This document shows, one piece after another, positions 1-11,726 of a DNA stretch of 64,000 nucleotides (within the stretch, counting starts at the first letter, position 1; every line of letters starts with the position of its first letter). The notes beneath the pieces were generated by a model, which saw only the letters and a program-made list of their open reading frames with translations, was not told the DNA's origin and searched no databases. The translations under genes and the position numbers were made by a program. The stretch is from the NCBI RefSeq assembly GCF_001039355.2, contig NW_019773513.1, forward strand, positions 1,226,692 through 1,290,691. Direction: 5' to 3'. Source of the stretch: Lingula anatina. Its lineage: Eukaryota; Brachiopoda; Lingulata; Lingulida; Lingulidae.

Positions 1-1430
1 TACTATAAGTTACTATAAGTAACTGGCTCGCGCTGCCAGTAATTACGCGGCGGGATATTCAGGGCACAGACCGTGATCATAAGATAGCGCGAATAGAAAA
101 TAGATTTTTAGAAAATAGACATTCCATGTGAACGAAGCCTTAGACCCCATTCCCAGAGATAAGATTGATCCAAACTAGATCGCCCTAACTCCCAGGGGGT
201 TCACGCTAAATAGCTGTCAGCCGAGCGGGCACGAAAGTTAATTACCCCCTTACAGCTTGTAGTAGGCGGGACGGACATTTAAGCCGGATTATCTGATAGT
301 AATCTAGTGAGACTCCCCACGGGGATAGATCGATCAAAAATCTATGGGAATACGCCCTTAGGTACAGAATTGAAAGGGGAGTCATACATGTTCCACTGCC
401 GATGTCGCAGGACTGTTAAACGATAATTGCCGTTTGCGATCTGGAGCCTCATACTGGGCGTGTGATTGTCTAAATCATGCATGAATCATCTTTATCATAA
501 GAAAAATAAATGGAAATAAAAGAAAAAAAAACTACAAATGTCAAACTAATTTCTATAATGTATTATCCACACCACATATTAATACGGGAGTTTTGCACTG
601 TCAACAACCTCCGGCACATACGGAACGTACCGAACGGTTAGGTTCGCAGAATAGCGGTTCGTGGTTTGTTGCGCGGTGCTCGTGGCCGCTAGTTTTACGT
701 TTGTGCCAATAAATCGTGGATTGAGTCTTTTATTTTTTGCGTTAGTGCTCACATATCTAAGGCTCGAGTCTGAAAACACCTAAACCTAATCTGTGTGGAG
801 AGCATTGTGGTGCATGGGTGGTGTATCTCTCATACACGCAAACTTGTAACATCGATATATTCTTTGTTGGCATACAACCGTCTGAGTGTAGACGTTCTAG
901 CCTGGGTGAAGAGGATAGAGCCCAGCTGCCACACTACTGGTGCTGAAAGCACACTCGGCTGTCACCTTGATTGGATAGTAAACGATTGTCGTAAAATCGC
1001 TAAATGATATTAAAACCGGGTGCATAAACTTGAAAACCACCTAGAGCAACCTTGGACTACCACATTAATCCAATACAATGCAAAAATAAACTATAACAAG
1101 TGGTTAAAGCCTTCAAACCGAATGCCGTAAAGTCCCCATATACCTCCATAGAGACAATAAAATAGGGTATGCGCTGAAAGCTACCGGTAGCATATGAACA
1201 GTTAGTATCTTTCTCTGCCAGTTCAGGAGCTTTAGTCCCACTTTAACCCCTAAGTGCTGAATGCCAAGTCGGGGGACAGCAGGTATCATTGAATTAAGGG
1301 ACAGATATTACATGTAAGGCTCTGGGCGGGGTCCAACTCACGTCCTTCAGGAGACGGACTTACCAGTCTGATCACAAGGTCAGTGTTGTTGCGTAATGAT
1401 AATAATAATAATAATAATAATGACGTTTTT
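1..1430. other. Intergenic left end with a diverged foldback element
   Basis: No coding region is supported. Short open frames here have no recognisable domain or splice context. The notable content is the foldback-like element at about 150-355, annotated separately, and a short TAA microsatellite at 1400-1422. Confidence 0.5.
150..355 (-). repeat. Foldback/MITE-like element, copy A
   Basis: The ends are imperfect inverted repeats: ATTCCCAGAGAT near 153 and ATCTATGGGAAT near 340-351. The reverse complement of its centre (GGGGGTAATTAACTTTCGTG) closely matches the centre of a second element at 15511-15780 (GGGGGGTAATTAACTATCGTG). The two copies are therefore in opposite orientation and lie outside the two fucosyltransferase genes. 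No transposase is encoded. Boundaries are approximate. Confidence 0.55.
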
Positions 1431-1657
1431 ACCTCCGCCAAGGAGGTTATGTTTTCACCCCTGTCTGTCTGTTTGTTTGTCATCAACATAACTCAAAAAG
1501 CTATGGACCGATTTTGATGAAATTTTCAGGGTAGGTGGGAAACGGGTTAACTTAGAAGTGATTAGTTTTTGGTGGTATTCTGGATCACTAATCAATCAAT
1601 AATCAATAATAATCAAAAATCGCTGCCTTGGCGGAGGTCTGCGCTCTCGGAGTGCTT
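1431..1657. repeat. Interspersed repeat with CCGCCAAGG / CCTTGGCGG ends
   Basis: The element starts with ACCTCCGCCAAGGAGGTTATG and ends with CCTTGGCGGAGGT followed by CTGCGCTCTCGGAGTGC, so the ends are short inverted repeats. Inside is the line ATGGACCGATTTTGATGAAA. I recall the GCGGAGGTCTGCGCTCTC signature from a repeat scattered through many marine genomes; that is memory, not a search. It is non-coding and flanked on the left by a TAA microsatellite. Confidence 0.6.
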
Positions 1658-2014
1658 TACTAGTTTATAGATGTCTCAATGTCTGAGTATTGCATTCAAT
1701 ATGTATTGTACAAATATCAGTGGTATCATAGCTGTCCTTATACGGGAGGCACGTCACGTGCCATATACATTATCAAACACAATCTTCTACCACGCCATTC
1801 GAGACAGACACGGATGGTTTACTTTTCCTGTCCCAAGGGTCAGACGTTGAGCATAATTACATATGTAAAAGATGAAAAGAATACGCAGTAGATCGGACTG
1901 CGGATAATATCCCTTTCAACTGTAAAAAAGTCTGGTTTTGCTGGATGAAGACGCCCTTGGACTTTCATTACAGTAAAATATGTGAGTGGTTATAGCAAGA
2001 GTGAGAACTTTCCG

Positions 2015-3220
2015 ATGAAGATGTCTCTCCAGCCCAACCGACAGGACGGCACACGAGGACCAAGACGTTGGGTAAAATTGTCGCTTCTCTACGCCGTTAT
2101 CTTAACAGCAGTTATAGCTTCACTTGTAGTGTATAATTCACTGGATACGGTAATTATTTTATCAAAACGTATTCAATCCCACATGATAAAAGGCTTTCTG
2201 AACGTTACAGGCACACCGACGGAATCTTTCACAAACAATACTGAGGTTTTGCGGCAAAAAATAATCTTATATTGGAGAAGTCATAATTTATGTGATTATT
2301 TCACCTTAACTAGATCAGGACCGATGTTCAAAGATCTGAACTGTCTGGTGAACAATTGCGTCTGGACGGACGATAAAACAAAGGTGAAAGAAGCCGACGC
2401 GGTCCTCTTTTTTGACCTTTGTCTGAGGGGGGTGACACCCCCGGAGAAAAACCCCCAGGGTCGTTGGGTGCTTGTTACCCACGAAAGCCCTTGTCGCGCC
2501 GATAACTTTAAACTTTTGTCAGAGTGGAATGGTCTCTTTAACTGGACGATGACGTACACGAAAGACAGCGACATCTACAGTCCGTATGCACAAGTTATGA
2601 GTAACGATGGGTACACCTCGCGGTTACCTAGGGAACAGATATTGTCAATTGCCAGAAAGAAATCGAAACTTGTAGCTTGGATGGTCAGTCACTGCTCCAC
2701 TCAGAGTAGACGAGAAGAATACGTCAAAGAGCTACAGAAATACATCCCAGTGGATGTATACGGGAAGTGTGGTCCCCTTGTGTGTAAGCGAGGTGACTCG
2801 CGGTGCTCTGAGATGCTCAACACCGACTACAAGTTTTACTTAGCATTCGAAAATGGTCTTTCAAAGGATTACGTGACAGAGAAATTCTTTGATATGATTC
2901 CACTGAATGTAATCCCGATTACTCGGTCTGGAGCAAATTTTAGTCGACTTGGAATTCCATCCGTATTGCACATAGACACCCGGGATTTCAAATCTCCAAA
3001 AGATCTGGCAGAGTATCTCAAACGTCTTGATCAAGATGATGAGAGCTACGCTGCCTTACTGAGAGCAAAAGCGGACTACAAGGTCGTTGACTGGAAACAG
3101 AGTTACTGTGACCTATGTAAGAAGTTGAATGATCCGAACGAACCGAATAAGAGTTATCGTGCTGAAGAAATTAAACGACAACATGGCTCTTGCGTACCAC
3201 CAAATGACCTCCGACCTTAA
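2015..3220 (+). CDS. Alpha-1,3-fucosyltransferase, GT10 family (copy 1)
   Basis: Predicted type II Golgi enzyme transferring fucose from GDP-fucose to GlcNAc on glycans. The 401-residue frame has a short basic cytoplasmic end, one membrane segment (about residues 22-42), a stem with NVT and NNT sequons, and a GT10 catalytic domain. Visible family features are THESP, FNWTMTY with SDIYSPYA, the FYLAFENGLSKDYVTEK donor-binding motif (residues about 274-290), and a C-terminal CxxC (YCDLCK). The first in-frame ATG is 2015; the frame stays open upstream only through a GTG at 1982. A likely 3' splice site (TTCATTACAG, ending 1973) lies 41 nt before the ATG, matching copy 2, so the coding part is probably one exon after a 5'UTR intron. 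FUT and CxxC residues are intact. A possible poly(A) signal is at 3729-3734. It is about 70% similar by eye to copy 2. Confidence 0.9.
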   Translation: MKMSLQPNRQDGTRGPRRWVKLSLLYAVILTAVIASLVVYNSLDTVIILSKRIQSHMIKGFLNVTGTPTESFTNNTEVLRQKIILYWRSHNLCDYFTLTRSGPMFKDLNCLVNNCVWTDDKTKVKEADAVLFFDLCLRGVTPPEKNPQGRWVLVTHESPCRADNFKLLSEWNGLFNWTMTYTKDSDIYSPYAQVMSNDGYTSRLPREQILSIARKKSKLVAWMVSHCSTQSRREEYVKELQKYIPVDVYGKCGPLVCKRGDSRCSEMLNTDYKFYLAFENGLSKDYVTEKFFDMIPLNVIPITRSGANFSRLGIPSVLHIDTRDFKSPKDLAEYLKRLDQDDESYAALLRAKADYKVVDWKQSYCDLCKKLNDPNEPNKSYRAEEIKRQHGSCVPPNDLRP

Positions 3221-4300
3221 ATCTTTCAGATCCGAAGAGTGGATTATCTCCGAATATTTGTCTGGATTTTGCAATTGCCTTTCAAATAGTTTTTTAACTA
3301 TACCGTTTAAATTGCTCCGTTATAAACAATGTGTTGTACCGGGATAGACAGCCTTACTGTTTTTTTTATTTCTTTATTTTTATTTATTTATTTTTTATTT
3401 AATTTCATGATAGAGAAAAAAGAATAGAGAGAGAGGATAAATTGACACTGACTAACCGATTTTCTATAAAAAGTTTATTGTTTTTTTAGTAAGCCCTTGG
3501 AAGCAGAAATAGATGTGGAATGCTAATCCTATTGCCAATTGTCTAACATGACCCTGTAGTTGAGCAGAAGTGGGAACTGTGCAACGGTGTTGAAATTCTG
3601 TCAGATCTAGTCCGGTTCTTCTCTAGTGTATAGTAACGACCAGTGGAAACATTTTACCTGAAAGGAAGTTCGACATTTCGTTTATTTCAAAATAACTTAT
3701 TACATGTGAAATCACACCAAATCATGGAAATAAATTTCAGCGTCAGTAAACCTAAGTTTTAACAACCAACAAAAATTTGAGTACAGAGTGCCTCGATTTT
3801 ACTCTTTATACACGTTGCATGATACAATGTACTAGTGCGTATCGTGAGTGGTTACTTGTTAAACTTCAAAACCGCATTTAATAAGATAAAGAGCTCATCG
3901 CGTTTAATATCTTTGTTGCGTGTTGCCAAATTTTCACCTTAGCGGGCACGTTTAATATCAACTCTGCAAGGTCAACATGGTGCACAAGTCGCCGAGGCGT
4001 TTTTCTTATTGCAATGGGGATATAATAATACTGCTGTTCCTTATAGCTTTTCACTTTCCAACATTTCTGCGAGTTTTGTTTACAGTGTTTTGCCTTACAC
4101 TGCATCAAATTCAATTTGGCACAGTTGATTCGAAAACGCATTCATAGAGGTGGTTATTTTAAGTTTGACAGACGAAAAGCTTCCTCGCAGAATAGTTTAG
4201 CACTTGTGACAGCTGCCATAATAACCTCTATATCCTCTACATTTGGCATTTTTGTTAACCGTACTGAAACCAGCTGTTAAAAAGCGGAACCTTTACAAAC
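3221..4300. other. Spacer between FUT copy 1 and the Gly/Tyr peptide gene
   Basis: Contains the presumed 3'UTR of FUT copy 1, T-rich near 3360-3400, with AATAAA at 3729-3734. If the peptide gene on the minus strand uses the splice donor at its stop codon, its 3' exon would also lie here, but I could not identify it. No other gene is seen. Confidence 0.4.
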
Positions 4301-4534
4301 TTACCATTTTCCGTAATAGCCATTTCCATAGCCATAACCACCATAGCCTCTTCCATATCCATAACCGCCATAGCCGTATCCAGCATAGTTGCCGTAGGCG
4401 TGGACCTTGCCGTAGCCGTATCCTGCGTCAGCATAGCCGTATCCGGCACCGTAGCCGCGTCTGTAGCCGTAGCTGCCGTAGCCGGCGGCAAGGGCACAGG
4501 CAAGGATCATAGCGAAGATCACGAGTCTCATCAT
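4301..4534 (-). CDS. Short secreted Gly/Tyr-rich peptide (copy 1)
   Basis: A 77-residue product. Residues 1-17 (MMRLVIFAMILACALAA) are a clear signal peptide; the mature part is almost only Gly and Tyr in GYG/YGGYGYG repeats with RR, K, H and N interruptions, and no cysteines. Such peptides occur in invertebrate secretions, shell or cuticle matrices and as nematode antimicrobial peptides; which applies here is unknown. The ATG sits in a leader identical to that of copy 2 (11801-12043). The reading ends GKW-stop, but TGGTAAGTTTG at the stop is also a near-consensus splice donor, so the last residue(s) may come from a downstream exon. A TATA-like TATTAAAAG lies about 70 nt upstream. Confidence 0.8.
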   Translation of the reverse strand: MMRLVIFAMILACALAAGYGSYGYRRGYGAGYGYADAGYGYGKVHAYGNYAGYGYGGYGYGRGYGGYGYGNGYYGKW

Positions 4535-4600
4535 CTTGGCGGTTGGTTGAGGTTGGTCTGTCTGGGAGGTAGACTGATGCAGAAGGCCGAATTTTGCCGT

Positions 4601-4609
4601 CTTTTAATA
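4601..4609 (-). promoter_or_regulatory. TATA-like element of Gly/Tyr peptide copy 1
   Basis: TATTAAAAG on the minus strand, about 67 nt before the ATG, aligns with the canonical TATAAAAG of copy 2. From the following GGCAAAA to the ATG, the two leaders differ at only one or two bases. Confidence 0.6.
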
Positions 4610-4669
4610 CTTTTAGGCTGTGCGGGAGAGTTTGCATTAGTACCACCTTGCGTGATAATTAATGATTAG

Positions 4670-5187
4670 ATTGTCCGGTTTATAATTGTTTTCTTGATCC
4701 CGTTATAACACCACTCCGTGTATCCAGCTCTTAAGCCCTTTCATTGCGCAACAAACGATTAAAATGCTTCCAGATCAAAAGACATTAATTCACATTTGTT
4801 TAATGGGGCGTAGCATGCGATTGTTTTGGGTATACATGTAGTACAGCTTATTTACCTCAATATAAAGTTTTGTTATCGATACAAAAGAACAGATATTCCG
4901 AGTAAATATAAAAATAATACCAATGCCGGCAGTAGTGGTTTGATGGTGGAAGCAGTGGATGAACTGTCATTAATACTTAAAAGTTTATATGTTTGCAGGA
5001 GATGGACATCCTTTGTAATAATTGAACCCAGGAGCTTTTAAATCAAATTCACACGTCGTCCAACACCATGGCACCATTGCCGTATCTTCTACTAATTTAA
5101 GACACTATTATTGATGCTGTCTTGGTAATCTGAAAATTAAAGAGATAAGAACTGTTCACTTTGGTCAAAAGACGGATTTTCTGAGGG
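4670..5187. other. Intergenic spacer
   Basis: AT-rich, with no coding region, RNA gene or clear repeat that I can support. Confidence 0.4.
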
Positions 5188-6408
5188 TAAAGGACAATTT
5201 CCCCATACTTACCAATGGTCAATGAATCCATTCCGACATTCAAAGTTAGTTTTTTATTCTAAAATTTTTTTTGGTAACAATCTCTCAAGAGATAATTGCA
5301 GAGTGAAGGTACGGTGTCCGATAGCAAGCCCATATTCCAGAATAATAGCTTTAACCACTGTTTTCGTGGTAAAATGGAATTTATTATATTCCTGTGAGTT
5401 GCTTTCAGTGTGGTTATTGTGAACTATGCTTTTTACTGATTTACATGCACAATGCTCTAAAGCTGTAAGTAAGGTGGGGTTTTCAATGTAAAGCGAGCCT
5501 ACATGTTCAATTTCGTCCAATTGAATTGAACGTTAAGAATGGAGAGTAACGAGAAGAAAGGGAAAGGAAAAGGACAGAGGATGCAAATCATTTTTGATTG
5601 AACAGAGGTTACAGTGGACTGACGCTTTTTTGTATGAACACATACGCAACTTTTCTTAAAATATTTAAATATTTTCAAAAACTGTTGAAAACGTCAACGC
5701 ATATAAAGAGGCCATGCCTATGTCACGTTGCGTTGTGTACGTGTACGTGCACGTGGCTATATTCTCCAAAACCATATATCTCGGTGCCTTTGTTTAAATA
5801 AAGGACTCAAATTAGTTCAAATATTTATGTAGATTGTTTTATTTCCATGTGACACTGTTTGTGAAATGCACAGTTGCAGCTTTTGTTCTCGTTGGCTTAA
5901 GTTTTTTTCTAGGAAACGTGCTGTCATTAATAAAGCAATAAAAATAAGTTATTGTTGAAGTCACAGGATTTAAAACACTTGGCCTTGCTATTTGTCCAAA
6001 GCATAATTAGCTCGAACCAGGCGATGAATTGTTTATGATTTCTTTTATTATATGGGTATTATCATTAATCATTGAAGGGGACAGATTGAGCTGTCCACTT
6101 TCTATGAATCATTCACTGCACGCACTGTACCGTACGGCACGTTCGCATCGAGTTCAACCTAGGCAGGTCCATTCTAACATTCTTTATCCGCCAGTTAGGT
6201 TGTTTTGATAACGTAAGTAGGCTTTCAATTACAATCTTATGGAGATTATTAGCAAATTTGAACGTCTCGGTTGATCCTTTTTTACTTTTTGTTTACCGTT
6301 GGATATATAACCTGTTATAACGCAATTTGTTCTAGTATATTAAGTAAATCCTAATATAGTTTGGCCTTGGTATATTAGGTAATTCCTAAGGTTTATTGCA
6401 CATAAAAT
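5188..6408. repeat. 1,222-bp direct duplication, unit 1
   Basis: From TAAAGGACAATTTCCCC to CACATAAAAT, the sequence recurs nearly base for base at 6410-7630 with a constant offset of 1,222. Only scattered differences are visible, for example CAGTGTGG versus CAATGTGG and AAGTAAATCC versus AAGTAAGTCC. A single N at 6409 separates the units. The short open frames inside have no recognisable domain and recur identically in unit 2, so I do not call genes. Confidence 0.95.
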
Positions 6409-6409
6409 N
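6409..6409. other. Single ambiguous base (N) at the duplication junction
   Basis: The only N I noticed in the window. It lies exactly between the two 1.2-kb units, which fits an assembler contig join rather than a base-call ambiguity. Confidence 0.9.
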
Positions 6410-7630
6410 TAAAGGACAATTTCCCCATACTTACCAATGGTCAATGAATCCATTCCGACATTCAAAGTTAGTTTTTTATTCTAAAAAGTTTTTTGGTAAC
6501 AATCTCTCAAGAGATAATTGCAGAGTGAAGGTACGGTGTCCGATAGCAAGCCCATATTCCAGAATAATAGCTTTAACCACTGTTTTCGTGGTAAAATGGA
6601 ATTTATTATATTCCTGTGAGTTGCTTTCAATGTGGTTATTGTGAACTATGCTTTTTACTGATTTACATGCACAATGCTCTAAAGCTGTAAGTAAGGTGGG
6701 GTTTTCAATGTAAAGCGAGCCTACATGTTCAATTTCGTCCAATTGAATTGAACGTTAAGAATGGAGAGTAACGAGAAGAAAGGGAAAGGAAAAGGACAGA
6801 GGATGCAAATCATTTTTGATTGAACAGAGGTTACAGTGGACTGACGCTTTTTTGTATGAACACATACGCAACTTTTCTTAAAATATTTAAATATTTTCAA
6901 AAACTGTTGAAAACGTCAACGCATATAAAGAGGCCATGCCTATGTCACGTTGCGTTGTGTACGTGTACGTGCACGTGGCTATATTCTCCAAAACCATATA
7001 TCTCGGTGCCTTTGTTTAAATAAAGGACTCAAATTAGTTCAAATATTTATGTAGATTGTTTTATTTCCATGTGACACTGTTTGTGAAATGCACAGTTGCA
7101 GCTTTTGTTCTCGTTGGCTTAAGTTTTTTTCTAGGAAACGTGCTGTCATTAATAAAGCAATAAAAATAAGTTATTGTTGAAGTCACAGGATTTAAAACAC
7201 TTGGCCTTGCTATTTGTCCAAAGCATAATTAGCTCGAACCAGGCGATGAATTGTTTATGATTTCTTTTATTATATGGGTATTATCATTAATCATTGAAGG
7301 GGACAGATTGAGCTGTCCACTTTCCATGAATCATTCACTGCACGCACTGTACCGTACGGCACGTTCGCATCGAGTTCAACCTAGGCAGGTCCATTCTAAC
7401 ATTCTTTATCCGCCAGTTAGGTTGTTTTGATAACGTAAGTAGGCTTTCAATTACAATCTTATGGAGATTATTAGCAAATTTGAACGTCTCGGTTGATCCT
7501 TTTTTACTTTTTGTTTACCGTTGGATATATAACCTGTTATAACGCAATTTGTTCTAGTATATTAAGTAAGTCCTAATATAGTTTGGCCTTGGTATATTAG
7601 GTAATTCCTAAGGTTTATTGCACATAAAAT
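6410..7630. repeat. 1,222-bp direct duplication, unit 2
   Basis: Near-identical to 5188-6408. It is followed by an AAAAT pentanucleotide run (7626-7647), where a contig could plausibly have broken. Differences from unit 1 are at the level expected for two alleles. Confidence 0.95.
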
Positions 7631-7781
7631 AAAATAAAATAAAATACTTTTTTGTGCCACTTCATTGTTGCATGTTTGGAAACTTCTTTTGTCTTCCAAT
7701 GGTAATTTAGTCTAATTACTGTACTTATCTACTATAAGGTTAAGGTGTATGTGACCTTGTAAGCGATAACATTGTTTATGA

Positions 7782-8625
7782 AAGGGAGACTGTCTGGTAG
7801 CAATTTTATAAATCAGTTAAGATATAAAGATACACTTCTAGTGTAACTAAAAAAACTTCATTTCACTGCAACATGTCATACTCCTTCGTCAGGCTCAATG
7901 GATAGCATTAGACTTACTGTCCATGACATTTACCCGCCCATATGGATTTTCCCAGAAAGAAAAACAATTTTCTCGTACACACGAATCATTTATTATGTCT
8001 ACCCCTCCCTGAACTTGGGTTTGACCTTCGATGAAATTTATAAAGGTTGATTTTAGCTCAAAAAGACCGGCCAGTCATTATAACAGCGACCATTTTCCTA
8101 TAAGCTCCAACGGAAATATCAATATTAGGTACGCTTCACAAAAACTATTTAAGGGATTAAATCATTTTAAAGGTATATATGTAAGGTTTTATAATAAGCT
8201 GTGGATGGCAAAAAATAAGCATTTTAGGGATTTTCAAACCCATGAAACGCATCTTTAACCATTCAGGATAGAATAAGTGTGCCTTCGAATATAATATTAT
8301 GTATAATATAACTTCGAATATAACTTTTAACTAAGGCTTTTAAAGTTCTATTTATTTCATATATTTCCTTTGTCCAATATTTTTACTGACCATATCTAAG
8401 AAGGATCTTATTATATATCTTAGAACGGTTTTATTATATTATTTTAATGTGTATTATGTGGACGATTCTATGTATGAACTTTTTTACGTCTTTCACCCTT
8501 GCGGTGGTAATAAGATAATTATAAAACAAAAACAAAAAAAAAAAAATTAATGAAATAAAAAGGGGATACTGTCCGATGACAACTTTTAACATCACTTAAG
8601 AGTTATAAATAAACACTGTTCTCAA
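7782..8625. other. Spacer with a weak direct repeat near the centre of the inverted block
   Basis: A weakly conserved 65-bp segment is seen twice in direct orientation, around 7785-7845 (GGGAGACTGTCTGGTAGCAA) and 8560-8625 (GGGGATACTGTCCGATGACA). Between them lies the interspersed repeat at 7965-8260. The similarity was judged by eye. Confidence 0.35.
7965..8260 (+). repeat. Interspersed repeat family 2, copy 1
   Basis: About 290 bp that matches the reverse complement of 34627-34917 over its length. Shared blocks are ATTGATTTTAGC/GTTGATTTTAGC, AACAGCGACCATTTTCCTA, GTAAGGTTTTATAA and GCTGTGGATGGCAAAAAA. The 75-residue open frame inside is not conserved between copies and is rejected as a gene. 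Confidence 0.75.
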
Positions 8626-8639
8626 CTTTCCTGCCTAAC

Positions 8640-10000
8640 AGCAATAACAATGACAACAAACAACAACATGGTTATTAGTGGCAATTATCGTAAACAATAT
8701 GTCAAAAACACGATCTAATTTTGGACAAAAAATTTCCACTGAAATATCTGAAATGTGTCACGGTTCATTGAATGTCATGTCATTGATAGTGCCTCTGTCT
8801 GTACTAGTCCGCAATGTTTAACAAAGCCTCTTGTTTTTATTATCTTATCCTTTATTGGGGCCTTTCGTTGTCAACGTTATCGTCGTTCGACAGGCGAGTC
8901 TCCCTTTGTTCACAATGCTTATCTACAACTTAATTGATTTAGACAATTGCTTTCGATCAGTATCGCCTTTTCAAATGATGCTTAGGACCCCTATTGTTTC
9001 GGTTAAACTGGGCACTTTATTTCGTTTGCATAAATACATATTATTATTATCATTTATTCTGGAATCTGTTTTGAGATAGTATCTGGGTTTGTTTTCAATA
9101 ATGGTACTTTTGTTGATAACTTGTTCGATTAAATCCATGTTTTTTGCCAGATTGCTACATTAAATGAGAGAGAAAATGGGTGTTGTTGGTGGAAAAGAAA
9201 TACATGTTCAGGTTAGGAAGGCTTTGATCAATGTTTTGTTAATCGAAAATGAGATACAATATTGATAGATTTAACTTTGATAAACTCAAATTCGAAATAT
9301 AGTGCATTTAGTAAAGAAACAAAATGATGAAGAGAACAGAAAAAACAATACATATTAAAAAGAATAGTCTTTTAAGATTTTTCACACTTAAGGTCGGAAT
9401 ATTTTAAGGGTAGCAAAGCGAAAAGCACAACGTTGGCACACACACGCACGCACACACACAAACACACACACACCAAAACACACACACGTCTCGACCATAA
9501 CACCAATGTTAATGTTACACCTTTCTATGTCGTATTGATCAGAGTTGTCTACACTAGTATAAAGAGTAACTTTTCACTCTGTGAGCCCACCCAACTTCAC
9601 CACATTGTATTCCGCTTTTTTTCCTTTTTTTCTTTTTCTTTTTGCCATCAGTGTACAATAAGTTGTGTATAGGCAAGCAGCTGAAACTACATACCAGTAT
9701 GTAAAATTTAATAACTTCGATATGTTGATCAGCTGTACTCGTGTGTTACATGTTGTGATATCGATGCGCTTAGAATGCCTTACACGTAGCTTTTTAGGTC
9801 CATTCACACTTTTTGGTGCTCTCTGACCACAGAGTTCGCTAGTTGTCACTTACAAAAATATTGTATGCGCCAATTTCGCAATTTTGTATTCTGTTTTAGA
9901 GGTTGTGATATCAGAATATAATACAATTGCATGAACTTGTCGTTTTCTCAAACTGAGCGGGAAAAATCGACTGTACCGCTCGACGTAAAAAGGGCCTTAG
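8640..10000. other. Intergenic spacer with a short CA tract
   Basis: AT-rich with a (CA)n-like stretch at about 9438-9487. No coding region or RNA gene is supported. Confidence 0.4.
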
Positions 10001-10002
10001 GA

Positions 10003-10240
10003 AAGCCTAGGTACCAACTACGTTTTGGACGCACGGTTTTTAGGTTCCTTGCGTCCGGCTAGGACGTAGCTAGATCGAAGGGAAGAAATCAAGTAATTGG
10101 TTAAAAAGTTTCTACGTGCTGTTTGCGTCCTCCAGAAGTTGCACGATGGATGTGCTCCTCAAGCACGAACTCCCACGTTTTCCCCATTTTTTTTGACCGT
10201 GGACCACACGTAGCAGCCCGTACGGTTGGGACCTAGGCTT
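10003..10240. repeat. Putative small TIR element
   Basis: The left end AAGCCTAGGTACCAAC (10003-10018) is the near-perfect reverse complement of the right end GTTGGGACCTAGGCTT (10225-10240). The 238-bp interior has no open frame of note. It resembles a MITE, but no target-site duplication was established. Confidence 0.45.
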
Positions 10241-11435
10241 AAGCTTACTGTAGCTTCGTTTGCGAGGGAAAAACGAGGTATATGTTTACAAGCATATTGT
10301 GCGTCAAATCATCAGCGACATATATTGAAGTCAAGTTCACTGTCATGAACATTATGACCAAAAGTATCTGAAATGACAATTTATCACACCCTTGCTGATA
10401 CAATTAACATATTTCGTTAGTTCTTTCTGTCTCTAGTCAAGACCAGTTTCACTTTGCTGCCCTGAGTTTCGTTCCAGCTATATGTAGTCATCTTTATCTA
10501 GTTAGCCCTGTAGCTATCGTCTGCTGGTCAAGCAAGAAATGAATGAACAGATTATTTTTGCGTTTTTTGACAATTAGAACCGAGGCTATAAGATGAAGAG
10601 TGTGCGCATATTTAATTGTCGCTTTGTGTGACGAATGATTTATTTTGGCGTATTGGCAAAGAAATGAAAGAATAGATACAAGAATAATAGACGCAGTGTA
10701 CCAAGTTGACAGCTGGTGAATTATGATATCGCAACACGGAGACCATTAATCAACAAATCAATGTTTAACTTTCAATTTTTCATAATTTTAAAACATTAAA
10801 AAAAAAAGTTTGCACGCACAATTTTCTGTTTTTTTTTAAAGATTTGTTGTATCCAGGGGGGACGACGTAAGGTGATATGTGATAACAGAATTTTCTTCGA
10901 ACATGTGATGTGGTATCAATGAATGATTATGTAAAGAAAAAAGTAAAGAAATAAACACAGAATTAAGATAAATAAAGATTGAAGTGAATAGTACCAACGA
11001 CATTTGTTTAGTTTTCACAAATAACTCTGGGAATTTTTAGACATTCTGTTCACTTTGCAGTTCTCTTTCAGTACACATTTTACTACTCAGCCAAGAACAC
11101 GATTGCATGCGTCTTAGCTTGCATTCACGCTTCATTACTTGAGAGACATCTTAATATCAGCGGCGCTAATGTGACCCCTTCAAAGAACCCTCAATCACAG
11201 CACAGTCCATCTTGAAGGCTAAATGGAAGTTTCAAGGCAAAAAAAAGCGATAAACGGTTTTAGAGGAGATGAATCCAAAAACAGGACTGAGTCCTCGCGG
11301 AATAATCAGAGCCTGTGTCTTGTGCAGCGTTTGCCGTGTGATTAATACATGTCTGTCATCAAACCTCCCGTGGGCATGGGTTTCTTTAGCACAAATGAAC
11401 ATTTAATTGCTGTAACATAGTTTCGACCTTGTCCA

Positions 11436-11494
<59 letters not shown>

Positions 11495-11700
11495 TTATTT
11501 GAACTGAAAAAGCAATATGTTAGGAAACGAAATCTTGTGAAATATCTCCTCTACTAATACTTGCACTAAGTGGTCGGTCGGTGCGTGGTGAACACTAATT
11601 ATTAGTATTCAAATTAAAATTCACTCAAAACCTATTAGGAAGCGCACACATTATCTATACTCAATCTACACTACTCCTTGTCAGGCAAAAGAGCGATGAT
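10241..11700. other. Intergenic spacer upstream of Gly/Tyr peptide copy 2
   Basis: No gene is supported. Contains an (AT)n tract at 11438-11491. Only the last 35 or so bases before the TATA box resemble the region upstream of peptide copy 1. Confidence 0.4.
11438..11491. repeat. (AT)n microsatellite
   Basis: About 54 bases of uninterrupted alternating TA. Confidence 0.95.
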
Positions 11701-11726
11701 CTCTTTCTTCTCGCACAATCTGAAAG

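Noticed and set aside
1982-2014. Upstream extension of FUT copy 1 from a GTG codon
   Set aside because: GTG is not an expected eukaryotic start here. The in-frame ATG at 2015 lies the same distance after a splice acceptor as the ATG of copy 2.
5254-7023. Open frames repeated in both 1.2-kb units
   Set aside because: Their apparent conservation comes only from the duplication; they have no domain, splice context or leader.
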